DNA of 64,000 nucleotides from Flavobacterium chungbukense (GTDB taxonomy: Bacteria > Bacteroidota > Bacteroidia > Flavobacteriales > Flavobacteriaceae): assembly GCF_020805785.1 (NCBI RefSeq), contig NZ_JAJGZV010000001.1, forward strand, positions 434,001 through 498,000. Reading direction: 5' to 3'. Every line of letters starts with the position of its first letter. Position 1 is the stretch's first letter. The position numbers and the translations under genes were made by a program. Below the pieces are notes generated by a model, which worked only from the letters and a program-made list of their open reading frames with translations, did not search any database and was not told the origin of the DNA. Positions 59,660-64,000 of this stretch are shown one piece after another.

Positions 59660-60850
59660 TTAAAATTCTGAGTCTTCTTCTTGCGTAGGAGCAGGAGCTG
59701 GTGTAGGGGCTGGTTTCTTTTTAACAGGTTCTTTTCGCGTTTCTGTACGAGGTTCGCTTGTTGGAGTTTCTCCTTGTGTTTCGCTCGCTGTTTGCGGAGC
59801 GTAAACTGGTTCTGTTACAACAGGAACTACTTTTGGTTTTATTGGAAAATAAATTTCTGTAACTAATTTTGATGATGCTTTTACATCCAATTTGCTAAGA
59901 GTCCAAATTTCGAGATGCGACCAGCTTAAATCTGGAATTATCTTCTCATTGTTGATATAAGCTGTTGTTTTAGCAATCGCTTCATTTCTATGGGAGTAAT
60001 CTCCGGTAAGTGTCGTTTTTACAGCATCAAAGCCAGTTAATTTTCCGGATAAAATATCGCTTCCAGAGCTAATAGAAATTTCTTTATTGATTGGTAAACA
60101 GATCGAAATCTTTGCTAAACCAGTATTAGTGTCGTATGTATGGTAGATAATAAAAGGTTTCCCGCTTTCAGATAAGCCATTTGCTTCACTAAACTGAATC
60201 AATTTCGGAATAACAATCCTAGCATTCTTATTTACTTTTGAAATTTCGCTCGTAAAAGTCTGACGAATATAAGGTGTTTCTGTTTTTTTAACCACACCAT
60301 CAACTTTAACCGCGTAAGTTTTAGTTTCGTAGTCTAGATTTTTGTCAATATTTACTAAACTTTTTTCATAAATAGTTCCAATTACCTTATCAGAACCACC
60401 ATGCAATGCAGTATAAATTTTAAACAAGAAACTCATCGTACCTTTTCCTTTCCAGGTAACTTTTGTTTTTCCGTTTAAAGTGTCTTTTAAAGTCCAGCTT
60501 ACATCAGCTTGAGTGCCGTCATAGTGCATTTTTTGTGCAATGTTTTCTCCATCTTTTGTTTTAATGGTAATGGCATTTCCTTTTCCGTCAGCCCCATCCC
60601 AATAAAATGAAGCTCCGTTTCCGCTAGTCTTATTAGCAAAAGTCATTTTTATAGTAGGATCTTCAACAGACCAAGATTCAAAATCTTCGTAATTTCTAAA
60701 ATCATTAAGATAATTATAAACTGTGGAGCGAGGCGAATTGATAACTTTACTTCTTTCTACAGAAAAATCTCCTTTTTGAGTGGCAACAAAAACAGTAAGA
60801 GCAACAAAGCTTAATAATGCAAAAAGAAATAAATACTTAAGAATTTTCAT
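59660..60850 (-). CDS. SRPBCC (START-like) membrane-anchored protein
   Basis: This 396-residue protein has an N-terminal membrane helix (about 5-23) and an SRPBCC/polyketide-cyclase-like domain (about 28-175, with RSTVYNYLNDFRNYEDFESWSVEDP). A second, GyrI-like region follows (about 195-345). The last 50 residues are Pro/Glu/Thr/Lys-rich (KKKPAPTPAPAPTQEEDSEF) and presumably disordered. The fold suggests binding of a hydrophobic ligand; the ligand is unknown. It lies 76 bases upstream of the ECF sigma gene on the same strand. Confidence 0.85.
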   Translation of the reverse strand: MKILKYLFLFALLSFVALTVFVATQKGDFSVERSKVINSPRSTVYNYLNDFRNYEDFESWSVEDPTIKMTFANKTSGNGASFYWDGADGKGNAITIKTKDGENIAQKMHYDGTQADVSWTLKDTLNGKTKVTWKGKGTMSFLFKIYTALHGGSDKVIGTIYEKSLVNIDKNLDYETKTYAVKVDGVVKKTETPYIRQTFTSEISKVNKNARIVIPKLIQFSEANGLSESGKPFIIYHTYDTNTGLAKISICLPINKEISISSGSDILSGKLTGFDAVKTTLTGDYSHRNEAIAKTTAYINNEKIIPDLSWSHLEIWTLSKLDVKASSKLVTEIYFPIKPKVVPVVTEPVYAPQTASETQGETPTSEPRTETRKEPVKKKPAPTPAPAPTQEEDSEF

Positions 60851-60980
60851 TGGTAGATTGTTTGGTTCGTAAAGTTATAAATTTATTGTCAGTCTTACTA
60901 ATAACCAATAATTATTAGGTTTTATTTTATAGCGATTACTATTTTTAAATAAAAATAAGACTTTATTGTTTTTTTTAAAC

Positions 60981-61169
60981 TTATCTTTTGAAGAATATTT
61001 TAATCAAAAACAAAATGGCAATAAAGAGTAAAAAAACAAGAAGTACTTTGTAATTTCCTTTGTAAAAGATTTTGTGCAGTGCTAAATCTTTTCGATAAGC
61101 AAAAATCATAATGATTACAAATGCAATAAAAAAACAGACTCCAAATATTAATTGTCCTTGACTAAACAT
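60981..61169 (-). CDS. Small two-helix membrane protein
   Basis: This 62-residue protein has two membrane segments (about 6-23 and 40-58) joined by a basic stretch (AYRKDLALHKIFYKGNYK). No family is recognised. An exact TAAATTTG promoter element lies 20 bases before the ATG, which supports it being a real gene. It lies between the SRPBCC gene and a divergent pyrophosphohydrolase gene. Confidence 0.65.
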   Translation of the reverse strand: MFSQGQLIFGVCFFIAFVIIMIFAYRKDLALHKIFYKGNYKVLLVFLLFIAILFLIKIFFKR

Positions 61170-61189
61170 ACTTCTAAAATTATTTTTGA

Positions 61190-61197
61190 CAAATTTA
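61190..61197 (-). promoter_or_regulatory. -7 promoter element for the small membrane protein
   Basis: TAAATTTG (minus strand) matches TAnnTTTG exactly, 21 bases before the ATG at 61169. Confidence 0.5.
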
Positions 61198-61304
61198 GAG
61201 AATTGTATACGATTTGCTGCTAAATTGGCTTTTCATTTCGTTCAATAAATTTTCGAATTTATTATAAAGTGACTTATATTAGCAAAAAAAAGGAAAACTA
61301 TAAT

Positions 61305-61685
61305 ATGAAAAAACAACTCGACGCCGTAACAGAATTTCACACCGCATTTAAAATTGGTCATAGCGCAACTCCAGTTGCCGATGTTGGATCTGAAAAAAAA
61401 TTACTTCGTTATAATTTAATGAAAGAAGAAAACGAAGAATATTACGAGGCGGTTCAAAATAATGATTTGGTTGAAATTGCTGATGCGCTTGGCGATATGA
61501 TGTATATTTTGTGCGGTACCATTATCGAGCACGGACTTCAAGATAAAATTGAAGCTGTTTTTGATGAAATTCAACGCAGTAATATGAGCAAATTAGGAGA
61601 AGACGGAAAACCTATCTATAGAGAAGACGGAAAAGTAATGAAAGGACCAAATTACTTTAAACCTGATTTTTCTAAATTGTTGTAA
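61305..61685 (+). CDS. MazG-like nucleoside triphosphate pyrophosphohydrolase
   Basis: This 126-residue all-alpha NTP pyrophosphatase has the metal-binding signature EENEEYYEA (about 40-48) and EIADALGDMMY (about 57-67), i.e. EExxE followed by ExxD. It resembles phosphoribosyl-ATP pyrophosphohydrolase-like and MazG-like enzymes that remove unwanted or damaged nucleotides. The ATG at 61305 is chosen over a GTG at 61269 because the extra residues are non-conserved and Lys-rich. It is convergent with ilvE across a shared terminator. Confidence 0.87.
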   Translation: MKKQLDAVTEFHTAFKIGHSATPVADVGSEKKLLRYNLMKEENEEYYEAVQNNDLVEIADALGDMMYILCGTIIEHGLQDKIEAVFDEIQRSNMSKLGEDGKPIYREDGKVMKGPNYFKPDFSKLL

Positions 61686-61766
61686 AGAAGATTAAACGCA
61701 AAGAACGCTAAGTTTTTTTCTGTAGTTCTTGTAAAAAAAACAAAGTCCGCAAAGCTTTACGTTATT

Positions 61767-61794
61767 TTGTCATTTCTCCTTCGTCGAAATGACA
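61767..61794. repeat. Collapsed family D palindrome
   Basis: TTGTCATTTC and its complement GAAATGACAA are separated by only about 8 bases. These are the arm ends of family D without the usual interior. Confidence 0.75.
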
Positions 61795-61848
61795 AGATTG
61801 AGTTTAATATCTTATCTTCACGATAAAATTTTATAATAAAGCCAAATA

Positions 61849-61888
61849 AAAAACCCGATAAAACTAAATTTATCGGGTTTCTCTTTTT
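61849..61888. terminator. Terminator shared by ilvE and the pyrophosphohydrolase gene
   Basis: The perfect stem AAACCCGATAAA/TTTATCGGGTTT (61851-61880) has T-rich sequence after it on both strands, 15 bases past the ilvE stop at 61903. Confidence 0.75.
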
Positions 61889-61902
61889 TATATGGTTTTG
61901 GA

Positions 61903-62973
61903 TTATTGAACTTTAACGGTCCATCCGTACGTGTCTTCAGAAAGTTTGTTTTGAAGACTTGTTAATTTCTCTTTTAAGAAAGAAGCGTAAGAATTTTCAA
62001 TTGGCTCCATTTCATAGTATTCATCTTTATAAGAGAATCCTTTGATAACGCTAATAACCGCTGCAGTTCCTGCTCCGAAGATTTCTTTCAAAGATCCATT
62101 TTTAGCCGCTTCAACCAATTCTGAAACAATAACTGGACGAACTTCTACATTAAGACCTTCTTTTTCAGCCATTGCAATCAAACTTTTTCTCGTAACACCA
62201 TCCAAAATTCTTTCACTTGTTGGAGCTGTTAATAAAGTATCGTTAATTCTGAAGAAAACGTTCATTGTTCCAGCTTCTTCTAATTTTGTATGTGTTGCAT
62301 CATCAGTCCAAATAACTTGTTGGAAACCATCTTTGTTTGCCAAGTTAGTTGGATAAAATTGCGCTGCGTAGTTTCCAGCTGCTTTTGCAGCACCGATTCC
62401 GCCATTTGCAGCTCTACTGAAATGTTCTGCAATAATTACTTTTACTTCTCCTCCATAATAAGCTTTTGCTGGAGAAAGTAAAATCATAAATTTATATTCA
62501 TCAGAAGGATTTGCGATTACCCCAGGTCCTGTTGCAATCATAAAAGGACGGATGTACATACTTGCACCGTTTCCTCTCTGAATCCATTCTTGGTCGATTT
62601 TTAATAATTCATTTAAACCATCCATAAAAATATCTTCTGGAACTTCTGGCATTGCCATACGAACAGCAGAATTATTGAAACGTTTGTAGTTTTCATCAGG
62701 TCTAAACAACCAAACATCATTATTCTCATCTTTATAAGCTTTCATTCCTTCAAAAATAGCTTGTCCGTAATGAAAGACTTTTGATGATGGATCCATTAGA
62801 ATAGGAGCATAAGGCTTAATGACCGGATTCTGCCATTGTCCGTCTTTATAATCACATTCAAATAAATGGTCTGTAAATACAGCACCAAAACTTAAGTTTT
62901 CAAAGTCTACAGAGCTAATCTTAGACGAATCAGCTTTTCTGATTTCAATTTTGCTTGTTTGAGTTGTACTCAT
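61903..62973 (-). CDS. ilvE: Branched-chain amino acid aminotransferase
   Basis: This 356-residue class IV PLP aminotransferase makes or degrades leucine, isoleucine and valine. Conserved blocks are visible: GQAIFEGMKAYK (about 67-78), GASMYIRPFMIATGPGV (about 133-149), and GIGAAKAAGNYAAQ holding the PLP lysine (about 195-208). ANKDGFQQVIWTDD and LEEAGTMNVFF follow, then EIFGAGTAAVISVI. The ATG at 62973 starts MSTTQTSKIEI; the longer frame opens with GTG at 63006. Monocistronic with a TAATTTTG promoter. Confidence 0.94.
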   Translation of the reverse strand: MSTTQTSKIEIRKADSSKISSVDFENLSFGAVFTDHLFECDYKDGQWQNPVIKPYAPILMDPSSKVFHYGQAIFEGMKAYKDENNDVWLFRPDENYKRFNNSAVRMAMPEVPEDIFMDGLNELLKIDQEWIQRGNGASMYIRPFMIATGPGVIANPSDEYKFMILLSPAKAYYGGEVKVIIAEHFSRAANGGIGAAKAAGNYAAQFYPTNLANKDGFQQVIWTDDATHTKLEEAGTMNVFFRINDTLLTAPTSERILDGVTRKSLIAMAEKEGLNVEVRPVIVSELVEAAKNGSLKEIFGAGTAAVISVIKGFSYKDEYYEMEPIENSYASFLKEKLTSLQNKLSEDTYGWTVKVQ

Positions 62974-63056
62974 AGTTATGTAAGTTTTTTGTGAGATATT
63001 TTTCACTTCTGATATTTTAAAGTGATGATATCGTGTAAAATGGAAATTAATGAATG

Positions 63057-63064
63057 CAAAATTA
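63057..63064 (-). promoter_or_regulatory. -7 promoter element for ilvE
   Basis: TAATTTTG (minus strand) is an exact TAnnTTTG match, giving a leader of about 80 bases before the ATG at 62973. Upstream, ACATAATTTT is a partial repeat of the element. Confidence 0.5.
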
Positions 63065-63280
63065 CGTAAAATTATGTAAAATGCTTAGTGAAAATTCATT
63101 ATTTACTGGTTTTGACTGAGATTTATTTATCCTATAATAAAGTCAAATATTTAATTGATTTTTATAAAGAATTTATGAAAAAACTATCGATTTTTAAGGC
63201 TTTACGCATTAGTTTTGACGAAATTTGAATATTAAAATGCCTTGATAATCAATAAAAATCTATTGTAAATTTCGAAAAAA

Positions 63281-63943
63281 GTGAAAAGAGAAATAATTAA
63301 AACGCTAGATGGCTCAACTACAATTCATTTACCAGAATGGGATGAATGTTATCATTCTAAACATGGAGCAATTCAGGAAGCAAAACACGTATTTATAAAA
63401 AATGGTCTTTCATTGTTTGAAAAACCAATAAGTATATTAGAGATTGGTTTTGGAACAGGATTAAATGCTTTTATTACTTTTTTAGAAGCCATTCGAAAAA
63501 ATCAAAAGATTGATTATGTTGGAGTAGAAGCTTATCCAGTAGATGCGGAAGAAATTTTAGAAATGAATTATGCAGAGGAACTGCAAGCATTGGAATTTCA
63601 TAACATTTTCGAAAAAATGCATAAATCAGATTGGAATCAAAAAGTAGAAATTTGCGACCAGTTCTCGTTAACCAAAAGGAAACAATTTTTTGATGAAATT
63701 GACGATTTTGAAACTTTTGATTTGATTTACTTTGATGCCTTCGGATACAGAGTGCAACCGGAGCTTTGGAGTACAGAAATTTTTCAGAAAATGTACAATA
63801 GTTTGAAGCCTAATGGAGTCTTAGTAACATATGCAGCTCGTGGAGTTGTTAAGAGAAGTATGATTGCTGTAGGATTTACCGTCGAAAAATTAGCGGGGCC
63901 TCCTGGTAAACGAGAAATGTTTAGAGCCTTTAAAAACCTTTAG
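63281..63943 (+). CDS. mnmD: tRNA 5-methylaminomethyl-2-thiouridine methyltransferase (MnmD-like)
   Basis: This 220-residue SAM-dependent methyltransferase matches the stand-alone MnmD form of the MnmC methylase domain, which finishes mnm5s2U at tRNA position 34. Motif I is LEIGFGTGLNAF (about 51-62), and DLIYFDAFGYRVQPELWS and LKPNGVLVTYAARGVVKR follow. The C-terminal AGPPGKREMFRA is typical of the family. The start is GTG at 63281, since no ATG lies near and the family begins MKREII. A TAAATTTC element ends only 7 bases upstream. The 57 bases after it to the window end hold nothing recognisable. Confidence 0.9.
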   Translation: MKREIIKTLDGSTTIHLPEWDECYHSKHGAIQEAKHVFIKNGLSLFEKPISILEIGFGTGLNAFITFLEAIRKNQKIDYVGVEAYPVDAEEILEMNYAEELQALEFHNIFEKMHKSDWNQKVEICDQFSLTKRKQFFDEIDDFETFDLIYFDAFGYRVQPELWSTEIFQKMYNSLKPNGVLVTYAARGVVKRSMIAVGFTVEKLAGPPGKREMFRAFKNL

Positions 63944-64000
63944 AAACGAGTTGTTTAGAACGATTCTATATTGATTTATATGTTTTAAGAAAACGTATTC

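Noticed and set aside
63175..63228. 17-codon frame (MKKLSIFKALRISFDEI) upstream of mnmD, possible leader peptide
   Set aside because: It has no runs of regulatory codons and no terminator/antiterminator pair after it, so there is no support beyond an open frame.

Overview
The window looks like a chromosomal segment of a Flavobacterium-type member of the Bacteroidota (inference). It is AT-rich. Many genes are preceded by the Bacteroidota promoter element TAnnTTTG rather than an E. coli type -10 box. The gene families also fit: MCE/Mla lipid transport, SusC-like TonB receptors, a DUF4374 lipoprotein, LytTR two-component signalling, a short MenE and an ECF sigma operon with a dedicated sensor. 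No rRNA, tRNA, CRISPR array or insertion-sequence transposase was recognised.

Layout. 1-5.4 kb, minus strand: an MCE lipid transporter (permease, ATPase, MCE protein) followed by a very large AsmA-like protein, a plausible envelope lipid-trafficking block. 5.7-12.3 kb: a fused glycosyltransferase, then small membrane and stress-type genes (DUF1328, DinB, DoxX), a GNAT enzyme and a Crp/Fnr regulator, with a heptanucleotide tandem repeat and palindromic repeats between them. 12.7-19.7 kb: a tripartite RND efflux operon (adaptor, AcrB-like pump, a 37-residue membrane ORF, outer-membrane factor) behind a TetR regulator. Palindromic operator candidates lie in front of both tetR and the pump. 19.8-23.2 kb: a repeat-rich stretch with a candidate structured RNA, MITE-like elements, a cupin, a PfpI/DJ-1 protein, a GIY-YIG protein and a truncated gene.

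23.2-26.5 kb: one 1109-residue NACHT (NLR-like STAND) NTPase with an N-terminal PD-(D/E)xK nuclease-like domain. This is the strongest candidate for an anti-phage defence gene here, and repeat elements lie on both sides of it. 27.0-32.8 kb: a second RND system whose pump lacks the usual proton-relay lysine and carries an EF-hand-like loop. It is divergent from a LytS/LytTR two-component pair (32.9-34.7 kb) with a PepSY-like secreted protein. 35.4-39.6 kb: two short-chain dehydrogenases, an AraC regulator, a 2H phosphoesterase and a degenerate receiver protein. 40.1-46.4 kb: a probable iron/siderophore locus with a PchR-like AraC regulator, TonB receptor, DUF4374 lipoprotein and PepSY-helix protein, with a paired direct repeat that suits AraC binding.

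46.5-64 kb is mainly housekeeping: a TonB-type barrel protein, an ArsC-family protein, a CPBP protease, MenE, RsmB, Kup, a low-complexity lipoprotein, a BNR-repeat protein, an ECF sigma/anti-sigma/sensor operon, an SRPBCC protein, a MazG-like pyrophosphohydrolase, IlvE and MnmD. The intergenic spaces hold at least five families of inverted-repeat elements, some nested inside others. Where the first possible start lay inside a promoter, terminator or a non-signal extension, a downstream ATG was chosen and the reason is given in the entry.
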